In this document: positions 1 to 11,324 of the stretch, piece after piece
Layout: each line of letters begins with the position of its first letter
How positions within the stretch are numbered: position 1 is the stretch's first letter
Origin: Trichodelitschia bisporula
Lineage: Eukaryota > Ascomycota > Dothideomycetes > Phaeotrichales > Phaeotrichaceae
Reading direction: 5' to 3'
DNA: 64,000 bases
Assembly: GCA_010356995.1 (NCBI GenBank)
Contig: ML996703.1
Location: 186,001-250,000 of the forward strand
Position numbers and translations under genes: made by a program
Notes under the pieces: model-generated
The model's input: the letters and a program-made list of their open reading frames with translations, nothing else
Database searches by the model: none
What the model was told of the DNA's origin: nothing

Positions 1-627
1 TCGCACCTCACCTCCATTAGAAACACAAGCGTACTGCCTTCAATCTCCTTATCGACTTCTCGAAACGGAAATGTAGAGCCTCTGGGTCTGTCCAAGAATA
101 GAAAGAGTCGCGCGGATGGCCTCGAACGTCGACGCTAGTCGGCCCCCAAAAGACTGGGCGCCAGCTAAAACGCGGAGAGGCGCGCGGAGGAGAGAGCGGA
201 GGGGGAGGTTGGGGAGGGAGGAAAGAGACGCGCGCGCTCGTGCTGAGAAGCTGAAGTACTTCTCCTCTCCCTTCCCCTTCCCTCACTCCTCTCTTACCTG
301 CAACTACTCTCTCTTCCCCGCTTTCAATTCTGAGCCTCATGTCTTTGCTAACCTACAGTAACACATCTGGTTGAGTAACGTTAACAAGGCTTCCCTAGCC
401 CTGCCTCCTCAAACCTCTCAATTGTCAATCCTTCAGCTGTCAAGAACGGGCCAGACCAGGCCCACCCCCGCCAGCTGATCTCACCCATCCCTCACCTCTG
501 ACCGAACTGCCTCCCGTTTGCAATCTGCAACACATTCAAACCCTCGTCCGCCGACGCCCCCCTCCCTCGAACAACCTTCCCTAGTCCCCAAGGCCAAAAC
601 TCTCGCTATCCCCCACACAACCACCCC
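1..627. other. Upstream region of the annexin gene
   Basis: No supportable gene. The stretch from about 230 to 625 is pyrimidine-rich on the plus strand, as in many filamentous-fungal promoters and 5' leaders, and runs straight into the annexin start. A minus-strand reading frame across the first 340 bases is low-complexity (Pro, Arg, Ser) and is probably chance. Confidence 0.4.
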
Positions 628-3379
628 ATGTCCCTCCAACCCTCCGACCGCCATGCGGGGCGTTCGCGCTCCCGCTCCCATTCGCGCCGCGACGACCGCG
701 ACCGATCCCGTTCCCGCGACCCGCGAATCAGCGCCCGCGCCCCCTCCCCCGCCGCCGCCGTACGTCGGGCAAGCCTGCAGCTGCCTTCCCCCCCCCCGCG
801 CCTGCCTAATCCCCCCCTCTACTTAAAAGTCCCTCCGGCTGATAAACCACAGTATGAGTATTCGACTACCGCCGCATACCCCATCCCAGGTGCGTCTTGC
901 CAAATGCGCCCCGTTACGAACGGGCCGGTCAAGCGTTGCGTTTTTCACTGACGTTTAAAGGCGCAGCGATGGCCACCCCTTCGCCCCGCGGCCCGGACTC
1001 GGATTCGAACGTCACGATGGGCGATTACGCAGACTACCCCCCCGAGCAACGTCCAGGCTACCAGCCGCCCGCCCCCAGCGCACCGATGCCGGCCACGGGG
1101 GGCGTGCAATATTCGCAGCCGCTCAACCCGACCTTCACCCCCTTCCCGCAATGGGGCTTCAACGCCCCGTCCACCACATCGCCCGGCTCATCCGCCCCCC
1201 CCCTCGCCTACTCCCCGCCAAAGGGGAGCTTCAAGTACGCCGAGCCCCCGAGTAAGATAACCTACACCGCAAAACCCGTCGTCGAGCCCAAGCCCCCGCC
1301 AGTCCAGCACACAACCCACTCCCGCGCCCCGAGCACCTCCACCCCACTCCCCTACCAGCAGGTCCCGCAGAGTCCATACCCGCAGCAGCAGCAGCAGCAG
1401 CAATCCGCCCAACCCTACCCAACCTACACGCAAACCATCCAGCCCCTCCGCGGCCAACCCCCGCCCCCCCAGCCTTATCCGCAACTCCCCGGCCCACCAC
1501 CACCCGGCCCCGGCCCACAAGCCTACGGCCAGTTGCCAGGCCCGCCGATGAACTCCCCGCCCGGCCAAGGCTACGCCGCCCCACCCCCGCCAATGGGCAT
1601 GCCAGGTCTGCCCGGCCCGCCGCCCCCCATGGGCGGAAGTCTAGGCCGCGGTCCCTCCCCCCCGCGCGGGTACAACGGCGCCATCATCAAGGAAGTCGTC
1701 CCCGGGGGCGGAGGCAAACCTCCCTCGCCGCCCTCGGGCCGGCGCAAGGCGAATAGCACCAGCGGCCCCAGGCCCGAGATACGTGGATCGGGCGGGATGC
1801 GCCCGCCGCCGTCGCCGGGCTTGCAGCCGTATATGGAGCGGTTGTCTGTCGGTGGAGGGGGGGGGTTATCTGTGGGCGGAGGGTATGGTGCGCCCAGCGG
1901 CGGTGGTGGGGGGGGTATTGGTGGGGGAAGGCCCCCCGCTAGTCCCCTGCTCGAGGCGTACCGCGGGACGTACCAGTCTATGTCGCCGATGCCGAGTCCG
2001 ATGATGCTCCCCCGCAGGGAGTACGACGATATCGATGATTTGGAGCCGCTTGATGGGCCGCCGCGACGAGGCGGTGGAGGTGGGGGGGGGCCAAGAGTGC
2101 GGACTGAGGAGCCACGCGCGTCATTTTCGGGGTCTAGGCCGCCGCCGCCGAAGAGTGCGCTTAAGGCTAAGAAGCGGGTTAGCATGTACGACGCTGAGAG
2201 CGATGCGCGCGAGATTGCGGACGAGTTGAGCCGGAGCCAGCCCAAGGTCGGGGTGCTGATTGATGTGCTCCCCGCGCTGAGCCATGATCAGGTCCTGGAG
2301 TTGAGGGCGGAGTATAAGCGTGTGGCGAAGATACAGGGGCGGGGGATTAATATCGCCAAGCACATCAAGCTGAAGACGAGTGGGAATTTGTGCAAGATAT
2401 GTTATGTCACTGCGCTGGGGAGATGGGAGTCTGAGGGCTATTGGGCGAATTTCTGGTATCAGTCCCATTCGGCGCAGAGGGAGTTGCTGATTGAGGCGTT
2501 GATGGGGCGGACGAATGCGGAGATTAGGAATATTAAGGATGGGTTTAGGGATAAGCGGTATGGGGATAGTTTGGAGAAGTGCATGGATAAGGAGTTGAAG
2601 GCGGATAAGTTCCGGCATGCGGTGCTTTTGGTGTTGGAGGAGCGCAGGCAGGAGGAGAATGATGTTTATCCCGTGGAGTATCGGGATAGGGATGTGGATG
2701 GCATGGCGCGTGCGCTGCGCCAGCGCGAGGGTGGCGAGACGGCGATTCTGAATATTGTGGTGGGACGGTCGGATGCGCATCTGCGCGATTGTTTGCGGGC
2801 GTATGAGCGCAAGTATGGGGCGAATTTTGCGAAGGAGGCACTTAGGAAGAGTAATAACCTTGTGGTGAGTGAGCTTTGCTCTGGGAGGGGGATTGGGGCT
2901 AATGGGCATAGGGCGAGGTCGTGGCGCACATTCTCAACGGCGTAATCAACCGCCCCGCGCGCGACGCCATGCTCCTTCATCACGCGCTCGTCGACCTGGC
3001 GCCTGACGAGGGGTCGCCTCGCGCATCGCGCACCGATGTCGGGCGCGAACGTGAGGGAGCCCGTGAGCGAGACAAGGAGCGCGAAGCCAAAGACAAGAAA
3101 AACAGATACGAGTTGCTGATCTCCCGCCTCGTCAGGGTGCACTGGGAACGCGGGCACTTCATGCGCGTCAAGGAGGATTATCGGGACAAGTATGGACGGT
3201 ATTTGGAGGAGGATATTGAGGAGCATGTTAGGGGGGGGGATTTTATGGAGTTTTGTCTTGGGTTGTGTGCTAGTGCGAAGGCGGAGGGGGAGTNNNNNNN
3301 NNNNNNNNNNNNNNNNNNNNNNNNNNNNNNNNNNNNNNNNNNNNNNNNNNNNNNNNNNTGTCTTGCGCTCTCCGTCTGA
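628..3379 (+). CDS. Annexin with long Pro/Gly-rich N-terminal arm
   Basis: Calcium/phospholipid-binding family protein, expected in the cytoplasm and at membranes. Exons are 628-889, 967-2864 and 2912 onward; the introns are 77 and 47 nt, GT-AG, and keep frame. The start is the ATG whose product opens with an Arg/Ser-rich stretch (MSLQPSDRHAGRSRSRS), as I recall for the Aspergillus AnxC4 type. Residues 1 to about 485 are Pro, Gly, Ser and Gln rich, with a seven-Gln run near 1383. The annexin core starts near residue 490 (ADELSRSQPKVGVLIDVLP) and includes GYWANFWYQSHS and EVVAHILNGVINRPARDA. I do not see the usual GxGT type-2 calcium loops, so calcium binding may be weak. The 65-N gap at 3294-3358 hides the C-terminus; if the gap length is right, the frame stops at 3379. 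Family call is confident; the end is not. Confidence 0.85.
3294..3358. other. Assembly gap (65 N)
   Basis: A run of 65 N interrupts the last annexin exon. Its true length is unknown, so the C-terminal residues and stop codon of the annexin cannot be read. Confidence 0.99.
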
Positions 3380-4028
3380 ACGCGAGGCGGTATTCTTTCG
3401 AGTGGTAAAAGGTTCTGGAGCAGTGACATGGCAGTGAGGATGTCGTGAGCAGCGTAAGCTGAAGATCAAGCCGGGTACCGTAGATAGCCCAGCCGGGTAC
3501 CGTAGATAGCCCAGCCGGGTAACTGGCCTTAGCCTGACGTGTGAGATGACGATGCGGGGAAGCGCACCAGGCACGTAGCTCGCGGCTAATGCGAAAGCGC
3601 CGGCTCGAGCCGCATCGGTTATTCCCACGGGACCGCCACGACTGCGTACCTGGGTGGGCCTTCCACAGCACTGTACGAACCAATTGATCATCAACATTTA
3701 CTAGATAAAGTTCCAGAAAACATGTCCGTTTCCAGCGCCCTAAGCCGCACTCCCACGAGAAAGCCCCACATCCAGCCCTCACCGCGGTACCGAGCCGTCG
3801 GCACGCCCCGAACACCCCGGCCAGTCGCCCGCCCCGCAAGCCTCGGTAACTTCACGCACCTCCGCCCGGGATAAGGTGTTCCTCTGGGCGCGGCGGTTTA
3901 AAATGTAACGACCAGCACACGTACAGCAGCTCGCTGCCCCTGTCATCCATTGCCAAAACCAAGCCCGCGGCCATCCAAGTGCTCATCCCCAGTTCGAAGT
4001 TGACCTCCCTGCTCTTTCCACCGCAATC
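3380..4028. other. Intergenic region between annexin and phosphotransferase
   Basis: No gene seen. It holds a short 22-nt tandem repeat (3469-3526) and, from about 3700, the promoter and leader of the downstream phosphotransferase gene. No clear TATA box stands out. Confidence 0.4.
3469..3526 (+). repeat. 22-nt tandem repeat, about 2.5 copies
   Basis: Two exact 22-nt copies and a partial third of a unit beginning AGCCGGGTACCGTAG lie just 3' of the annexin gene. Each full copy carries the palindrome GGTACC. Confidence 0.8.
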
Positions 4029-5251
4029 ATGGCCGGTGAAATCCGCCAACAAATCGACATCCCCGCGCTGGAGCGGTATATCGCGGCTAATGTCCCGGAC
4101 ATCAAGGTGCCGATTGAAGTGAAGCAGGTGCGTTCGCCTTCCCTCCCACCGTCTTTAAACTAACCAGCCTAGTTCGGCTACGGCCAATCCAACCCAACCT
4201 ACCAACTCACCGACCGCACCGGAGCCCGCTATGTGATGCGCAAGAAGCCGCCAGGCCAGCTGCTCTCCGCAACCGCACACAAGGTCGAGCGCGAGTACCG
4301 CATCATCCACGCGCTGGAGGGCACAGATGTCCCCGTCCCGAAGGCGTATTGTCTGTGTGAGGATAGTAGTGTGGTGGGCACGCCGTTTTACGTCATGGAG
4401 TTTTTGGATGGGCGGATTTTTGAGGATCCGGCGATTCCAGGCGTGAGCGAGGGAGAGAGGAGGGAGATGTGAGTTGCTCCCTGAGCTTGGGGGTGTTGAT
4501 GCTGATGTGGTGAAGGTGGCGCTCCGCCGTGACAACCCTCGCCAAATTCCACACCGTCCCCCCCGCCTCCGTCAGCCTCTCCACCTTCGGCAAATCCTCC
4601 GGTTTCTACACCCGCCAACTCGCCACCTTCTCCACCATCCAAACCGCGCAAGCCGCCGCCCGGGACAAAGACACCAACATCCCCGTCGGCAAAATCCCCC
4701 ACTTCGACGACATGGTGTCCTTCTTCGGGAACCCAGCCACGCAACCCAAGGACCGCGCCACCTTCGTCCACGGCGACTACAAAATCGACAACGTAGTCTT
4801 CCACCGCACAGAGCCCCGCGTAATCGGCATCCTCGACTGGGAAATGGCAACCATAGGCCACCCCCTCTCCGACCTATCCAACCTGCTCTCACCCTACACC
4901 ACCGCCGCCGTCCGCGCGAGCGCCGGCCCCGCCGCGGAGGGCACGCGCATCAACCCCGCTTTTTCCCCGGACGCGAACTACCCTGGCCTGCCCAGCAAGG
5001 CTGAGTGCGTGGCGTGGTATCGCGAGACGGCGGGGTGGGACCCGGCGCCGGAAATGACCTGGGGTGATGCGTTTGGCGTGTTTAGGGGGTGCATCATTAT
5101 GCAAGGTATTGCGGCGAGGTATGCGATGCGGGTGGCGAGTAGTGCCAGGGCGCAGGAGTATGCGGTGCAGATGGGGCCGTTTGCGGAGGTAGCGTGGGCG
5201 TTGATTGAGGGGTGGAGGGGGGAGAGGGGGGTTAGGGGGGCGAAGTTGTAG
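4029..5251 (+). CDS. APH-type phosphotransferase (ACAD10/11-like kinase fold)
   Basis: Predicted small-molecule kinase of the aminoglycoside phosphotransferase/choline-kinase fold, in the subgroup resembling the N-terminal half of ACAD10/11. Exons are 4029-4127, 4173-4468 and 4516-5251; the introns are 45 and 47 nt and the joined frame gives 376 aa. The N-lobe has [12 protein letters not shown] (from residue 34), RYVMRKKP with the likely ATP-contacting Lys, and REYRIIHAL. The Brenner-type catalytic loop is [14 protein letters not shown] (about residues 214-227) and the metal-binding segment is [18 protein letters not shown] (about 234-251). All catalytic residues are present, so it should be active. 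The natural substrate cannot be read from sequence. It stands alone, downstream of and on the same strand as the annexin. Confidence 0.9.
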
Positions 5252-5749
5252 TGTTTGTGGATAGTTGGAATGGATGCGTTTGATTTGGATGTGGGCGTGT
5301 GGTGATGTGAGGCGGGAGTGACTGGAGGAGTCGAGGTCGAGAGGACGGTGGAGGAAGCTGTTGAATTGCATGCCCGGTGGCTGCTTCATGGGAATGCCGC
5401 GAATGCGGGGACCGAGTAGTCGCCCTTTAGGTGATTGTCTCGAGCGCCGCTACCCACGGGGAAACCCTAGAGGGCGTGGTTGTTCGATAGCCACTTTGGC
5501 GACGGCCCTCTCCTATGACCTCTGATGTAGGAAGATACATATATTATGCTGGCAACTATATCCCACCCTAGCTGTATCGTTAGCAGGAGCTAGGAGACAT
5601 GGAGTGGGCCCACGCCACTCGCAAGGCAAGATATATAGGTTTGTTTATGCCATTCGTATGACAGTATCATTGGGAGCACTGGAAGGCGATATAGTTCATC
5701 CTTTGCATTATGCCTAGCGGCCCCTCAACCCTCTTAGGAGAGGCGTCTT
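5252..5749. other. Intergenic region, nothing recognised
   Basis: Contains the 3' flank of the phosphotransferase and the 3' flank of the decayed minus-strand gene. No open frame of interest, repeat or RNA gene was seen. Confidence 0.4.
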
Positions 5750-6905
5750 TCATTCAAGCTGGATTTTGCTCCTGCTCACGTATGTGCCCCAGTTCACTAC
5801 ATCAACTTCCTCCTCCTTTACAACCTTCTTCTCTTTGATCACCCACTGCCCCTTAACTTTCTTGAGCCACCTTCTCAAACACACCCACCCCTCCTTCCAC
5901 TCCCCCCTACAATCCCTCAGCTGCGCAACTAACAACTCGCCGTTCTTCTCAAGCCCCACATCCTTCGCGCTAGCCATAAAGTTCCGATCGGAATCATTCT
6001 CGCCCACCAACACAAACGCCCCGTCTATATTCGCCAACCAGCGGTTCAACCCACCATGGTTGTTCCAAATCCACTTTTGCGACACCTCACCTAGCCAAGC
6101 AACATTGGTGACCACAGGGCATGTGGGAGCTTCACGCTGACTGGACATGTAGCAAAGCAGCATCTTAACCCACTTCACCCGCCTCCTGGCTGGCTGGGTG
6201 TCGTTGCTGCCGGTCCCAGCCTCCGGTGCTTTCAAATGTTGACAAAAATTCACACCGTGAAGTGCGCTTTCCAGGTTCTCGGCTGTTCTTCCCATGTCCC
6301 TAGCTGCGCTTTCTGGGTCCAGACCTTCAATTTGTCAGGTTCGAGCTTCAATGTCCCGGCCCCTCGCTACGAGTTCTTCGTTCCGTGCCTCGATTATCAG
6401 ATCCAGAGCAAAGACTTCCGGGTGCGAAAGTGGGAGTTTCCGGTCCCGAACTGCCTCATCCCGGTTCTGAATAGCCGTATCCATAGCCCGAACCGCTGTT
6501 TCCCAGTCCTCAATCGCGATGTCCCGGTTCCGAACCGTGACCAACCGTTTCCTCCGCATACGCTGCGTCATCTTGGCGAACTGATGAGTGCTCGTCGTAA
6601 ATTCGAGGTTGAGTTTGAACTCATGCTCTGACACATCGCTCGGGCTCCAGCATACTCGTAGGGTACGCGTGCTCCGAGTCCTTCTCCCCTGCCAGCTGTT
6701 TTTCGAAGGAAAGTTGCTTGATCTCGGCGTAGTCCATTTTCAGTGCGAGGGCATAGAGGGGCCCCTGAGAGTCTTTCGTTGTGTACGCGTGGAAGAACAC
6801 CATGTGCGTATCGAAGAGACCGATTAGGACAATCCCCGACTCGTAGGGGGGTTGGGGTAACAACTTCTTCAGGCTTTGAGGGAGGGCGGCCGAACATGAT
6901 GCCAT
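5750..6905 (-). pseudogene. Decayed hypothetical gene with coiled-coil-like repeats
   Basis: Three minus-strand frames read like pieces of one protein that I do not recognise. 6905-6621 begins MASCSAALPQSLKKLL and contains GIVLIGLFDTHMVFFHAY. 6634-6335 has heptad-like repeats built on RNRDIAIEDWETAVRAMD. 6295-5750 continues with ESAARDMGRTAENLESAL and ends in a Lys/Glu-rich tail. The second and third pieces share a frame, split only by one TGA at 6335-6337. The first piece is in another frame, and I found no convincing intron that joins it to the second. The gene is therefore decayed, contains assembly errors, or has an intron I missed. A transmembrane segment is not evident. Confidence 0.35.
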
Positions 6906-7452
6906 TGAGGCAACCGAGTCTTTCTTGATCGACGCCGCGCCAGTCCTTGACTTGCTCGAGAAGATGCTTTCCTACTACTGGGCATTGTCTCTGTACCCTA
7001 CCCTTTTGCCCCGTCGGAGGGTTGGAGGGAGGGCATGATGATCAAATGTGGAGAGTGCAGATGGAACTTTTGAGTGAGTATTTCTTGTTACAAGGAAACT
7101 TGTCGTGAGGATGTCTGTTGCAAGGGAACTTTTGAGTGAGGATGTCCTGTCGCAAGGAAACTTGTAGTGAGGATGTCTTGTTGCAAGAAAACTTACAGCG
7201 TGCATGTCTTGTTGCAAGTAAACTTATTCGTGAGAATATCTTGTTGCAAGGGATTCAAGTTGCAGCAGACAACGAACACAAAGCAGGCTTCCCATTCTTC
7301 TTAACCTACGGACCTCAGGTGCCCGTCTTACGCGTCCTCCGTCACCAACGCGGTACCCCACGCACAAGCGAACCGTTAGACAACCAAAGAAATATATATA
7401 CACTTGCGCGGGCACCACCACACCACCACATCATCACACCACAAGGACCCTT
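6906..7452. other. Intergenic region with minisatellite
   Basis: No gene. Most of the recognisable structure is the 31-nt minisatellite at 7074-7259. The rest is the 3' flank of the secreted-protein gene. Confidence 0.5.
7074..7259 (+). repeat. 31-nt minisatellite, six copies
   Basis: Six consecutive 31-nt units with no length variation (starts at 7074, 7105, 7136, 7167, 7198 and 7229) share the core GTGAGGATGTCTTGTTGCAA, with substitutions between copies. A partial degenerate copy precedes the first unit. Confidence 0.9.
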
Positions 7453-10444
7453 TTACCCCATTGGCGCCGGCACTGGAGACACAACCTGCGTTAGCACAAC
7501 CACAGTCGTGGACTCATACTCGTCCCCCACGTGCTCCTGTCCCGCCCCCTCCGTCGGCACCGCCATCACGGGCGCCGGCCGCCCCGGCGTCGTCGTCATG
7601 AAGGGATCGTTGAGGATCACGGATGTTGATGGCGAGGCAGTCATTTTTGCGCACCAGGACGAGCAGCTTGCGGCTGCGCGCTGCGTGCACAGGTCTTGGG
7701 CGACGTCGCCGGTGCAGATGGGCATGGCGCAGGTGCAGACGGCGGAGTAGAGCACGGCCATGCGCGTGGATTGCGGGATGGGGGTTGGGATGGGTGTGTT
7801 TTCGGCTATGATTTCGGTGAGGGGGCTTGAGATGGTTGGGCCTGGGATGGAGCTGATGGGCTCGATGATGTTGGAGCTGGTGATGGGGGAGAGGGTGAGA
7901 GTGGGCCAGGTGTGCAGGCTCGCGACTGCGGGGGCGCTTGAGGCGCTTGAGGCGCTTGAGACATTTGCCCGGGGGAGCGAGGGGGTGGGAGAGAGGATTC
8001 CTGCTGCGCTGACGGGTGAAATGGAAAGGGTCGGCCAGGTCTTGGTCTCTTGGCTCTGGACGACGATGTCCGTGAGCGAAGTACCTAAAATTGTCGTTCC
8101 CGATACGGAATGGAAGGGATCAAGGGATGTGGTCACTGTGATTGGCGAGAGGGTGAACGTCGGCCATTTGCTTGTTCGGTTCAAAACTAATGCCGAACTC
8201 GCTGCAAAGGGGTCAATGGTGCCCGTCACGCTGATGGGAGACAGCGTGAAGGTGGGCCATTTGGTTGTTGGCAGACTGGACGTTGGCTGGCTAGGTGATG
8301 GCCGATTTGGGGCTGGCTGGCTAGGCGATGGCCGGTTGGGGGCTGGCTGACTTGGTGATGGCCGGTTGGGGATTGCCTGGCTAGAGGACGACCGACTGGA
8401 CGCTGCTTGGGCAGAGGGTGGCCGACCGAGTCCAGTACGTGTGACCGTGACCATGGCAGGCGTGACCGTGGCAGAGTAGACGATGTCCGAGATACCCGTC
8501 CCAGAAACAATTGTACCGGGGATGTTGCTGATAGGCTCAATGCCACCAGTCGTACCGGGAATATCGCTGATGGGCTCAATACCACCACCACTACCGGGGA
8601 TATCGCTGATGGGCTCAATACCGCCAGTGACATTAATCGGGTCAAGCGTAAATGCGGGGCGCGACGTTGTTGTCCTCGTTGCAGCGGTGGTCGCCGCCCC
8701 CGCAGGACCGGCGAGATCCTCCCACGTAACCGTTTCGAACGTCTCTGGCCCGGAGACCGTGCTGCCCGGCCAGAGGGTTAGAGTCGGTATCTGCTCTGAG
8801 TCCGCGACTTGGGCGACTTTTGGCGATATTGGTATCAGCGTAAGCGTCGGACTCGATGTCGGCAGGATGGTGCTCGGTGTCGAGGTAATTGGAATGAGTG
8901 TCAACGTCGGAGTCTGCGTCTGGGATGACGTTATGGGGATGAGCGTGAAGGTCGGGCCCCCGGGGGATGTAATCGGAATGATTGTCAGTGAGGGCGCCGA
9001 CGTCCCTGGGTCAACCGACAGTGTCGACGTTATAGGAATGAGCGTGAAGGTCGGGCCCCCGGGCGAAGTGATCGTAATGATTGTTAGCGAGGGCGAAGTG
9101 ATCGTAATGATAATTACGGAGGGCGTCGACGTCCCTGGGTCAACCGAAAGGGTCGATGTTATGGGAATGAGCGTGAAGGTTGGGCTCGAAGTGGTCTTCA
9201 CCAGGCCTGGCGATACACTGCCTACACTCGTCCGATTCGACCAAAGTGCCGCCGCTGTGCTGCTCGAGAACTTTGGGAGAGCGGCAGCCGGCAATACCGG
9301 GGGTACCGCCGCCGTGCCGTTCGAGAACTTGGGGACAGCGGTAGCTGGCAATACCGGGCTGTCAGCTGCGGACACAGGGGGAACAGGCAAGACAGGCGCG
9401 ACGGACGATGTCGTCGGCGCGGCGACATGCGGAGGCGTATACCCATAGATCAACGGGGCGCACGTTGTGCAAATTGGTGGTCTTTGAATGATAGTGGTTG
9501 TAACCGTGACCGTAGCTGTCGTCGTAACCGTCGTCGTGGTCGTGATGAGCGGTGGCGGCTCTGGCGCCCGCATGTTTCGGTCAAGATACGGAACAGGACC
9601 GCAGTACTCCATCGAAGCTTTTCCTTGGGCGCACGGTCAGTCAGGTTCTCGCCAGTACTGTCAAGGGGTGTCTAACGCCAGATGCTCTTGACCGACTTCT
9701 CGGGTACATAGCAGTTTTCAGCAGTTCGGTACCAGCTCAGCGTTCTACGATGGTCAGCAGTCGCTTTCTTCCACACCGGCAGCCTTACGTGTTGGCCCGG
9801 AGTGGTTCGAAGTCAGTCGGACGACAGCCGCTGAAGCACTTCACTGGCATCTCCTGGGACCGGCAAGTGACGCTAATATCCGCTCTCCGCTGGAAGATCT
9901 TGACCGTGTCGCAGTTTGCGTGGGGGCATATTTTGCAATCGATATTGACGTTGGCGGTCGTTTTCCGGCGCGTGTTGCGCTGCGGGACGTATCCACACCA
10001 TTTGATATCCTCCGTGTCTGGCCATTGTGAGCATCACGTCACCGTCGGTAGTTGGGACACTTACAGTTACGCTGATACTCGATGGTATCCCGCTCCGTCA
10101 CATAGCAGCCTTGTTCGCTATGCAGCCACAGGCTACTCGTGTCAGCGGATGCCATTCAACATAAGGTCTGCTTACTCCGTCCCGTTGATCTTCGATCCGT
10201 TGGCCCAGCAATTCACCCGGAACATGTAAGAGCTCCCATACCACTCCTTGTTGGGACATGTCTCGTAGGGACATGTTTTGCATTCCGTATTAATGTCCCG
10301 CTCCACCTTCGCCCACACACTGTCGAAGTACTGCTGCGGCCGGGCGACCTGCCGCGGCTGCAAACTCACATCGTCAAAGTCCTGTGGCCGAGATTCGGCG
10401 GACGAGAAGAGAAGAAAGGACAAAAGAGTGACTGGAAACTTCAT
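7453..10444 (-). CDS. Secreted/surface protein: duplicated Cys module plus Ser/Thr/Pro stalk
   Basis: Predicted secreted or wall-bound protein of 934 aa. Exons (minus strand) are 10444-10176, 10132-10065, 10017-9789, 9744-9677 and 9623-7453; introns of 43, 47, 44 and 53 nt are GT-AG with CTGAC-like branch points, and all phases agree. Residues 1-18 (MKFPVTLLSFLLFSSAES) are a signal peptide. Two tandem modules follow, about residues 54-130 and 138-222, each with C-x2-C-P-x3-C, then V-x-C, a Trp, C-Y-V and C-G-x-V-P. This recalls the secreted SH3b-like domains of fungi, but that link is inference. A Thr/Val run leads into a long stalk with about eleven degenerate copies of PTFTLIPITS and N-x-S/T sites. 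Six Cys lie near the C-terminus. No clear GPI signal is visible. The role is probably at the cell surface. Confidence 0.8.
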
Positions 10445-11324
10445 GGTCTCTACAGGAGACAGTAAAGGAATGGATTAGAGCCGCCTATCGTGTCGTGTCA
10501 CGGGCAGTCACTGGCATGATGCTGCGGGGGATTATGCAAAAGGACAAAACCAAACGACGGGAAGCCCGCTGTCCAAGCGGCTGTACGTCGATAAAACTTC
10601 CCAGGAAAGACACGCGCTCGTCATATCGGGATGTGGAAGGAGGGCATATTAACCCAGTAGAGCTCATCAACCCATATTGCGGATAGATTGGCGACCCCGG
10701 CCAGGTACCGAAGCTTGCGGACGAGATTCGCTGCTTCTCGGTGGGTAATCCTATCGAAGTTAGGACAGTATGGTGAGCAGAGCAGTCTGTTTCAACGAGA
10801 TGTCGTCTTCGCCTGCGCCGCAGGCGTGGTCGTGATCGGAAGGAGATCCGGTCAGGTCCACCCGGCAAGCCGACACAACATGCGAAAGGTGAGATTGCGG
10901 ATTATATATAGATTTTCTCCGAGCCTAATTCTGAATTAGGGCCCCACGGTCTGGAGGACTTGCCATTGTCCGCGGTCCCGGGTCGTCTAGCGCTACATAC
11001 GTGCTGGTTGCCGACGTGCAGGGCGAGGCACTTGGCCGTGGCAACGGCCGGAATGAATCCGCAGCCTGGTCCCCATTGTCAGCCTTGCAGAGAATCATAA
11101 ACGGTTCACCTTACCTTGAGGTGGAGCAGAATAGAGGTCGGAGAATCGCGTCCGGAGCCTCACTCGGGCTCGCTGCGGCGCGTCTTGTCACGCCCGGCGC
11201 TTCCCAATCGATACGAACGAGTGCGCCACGCGCTTGGCCACGTCGAGCAGGCCTCACCCCGAGTTGCTTCAGGCTGGCCTTTGAGAAAGTAATCGTGTGT
11301 CCTCGTTGTCAAAAGCCATGAGTG
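10445..11324. other. Shared divergent promoter region
   Basis: No gene. This lies between the start of the minus-strand secreted-protein gene and the start of the plus-strand membrane-protein gene, so it should hold both promoters. A possible TATA-like stretch (ATTATATATAG) sits at about 10900. Confidence 0.4.

Noticed and set aside
1571-2245. Minus-strand frame of 224 codons opposite the annexin
   Set aside because: It is the mirror of the GC-rich Pro/Gly arm; composition is Pro/Gly/Ser only, and the plus strand has a recognisable annexin and valid introns.
2121-3697. Long minus-strand frames across the annexin core and the gap
   Set aside because: They run through N bases and oppose a well-supported coding exon; no domain is visible in them.
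7760-9448. Plus-strand Val/Gly-rich frames at 7.8-9.4 kb
   Set aside because: They are antisense shadows of the repetitive Ser/Thr/Pro stalk encoded on the minus strand.
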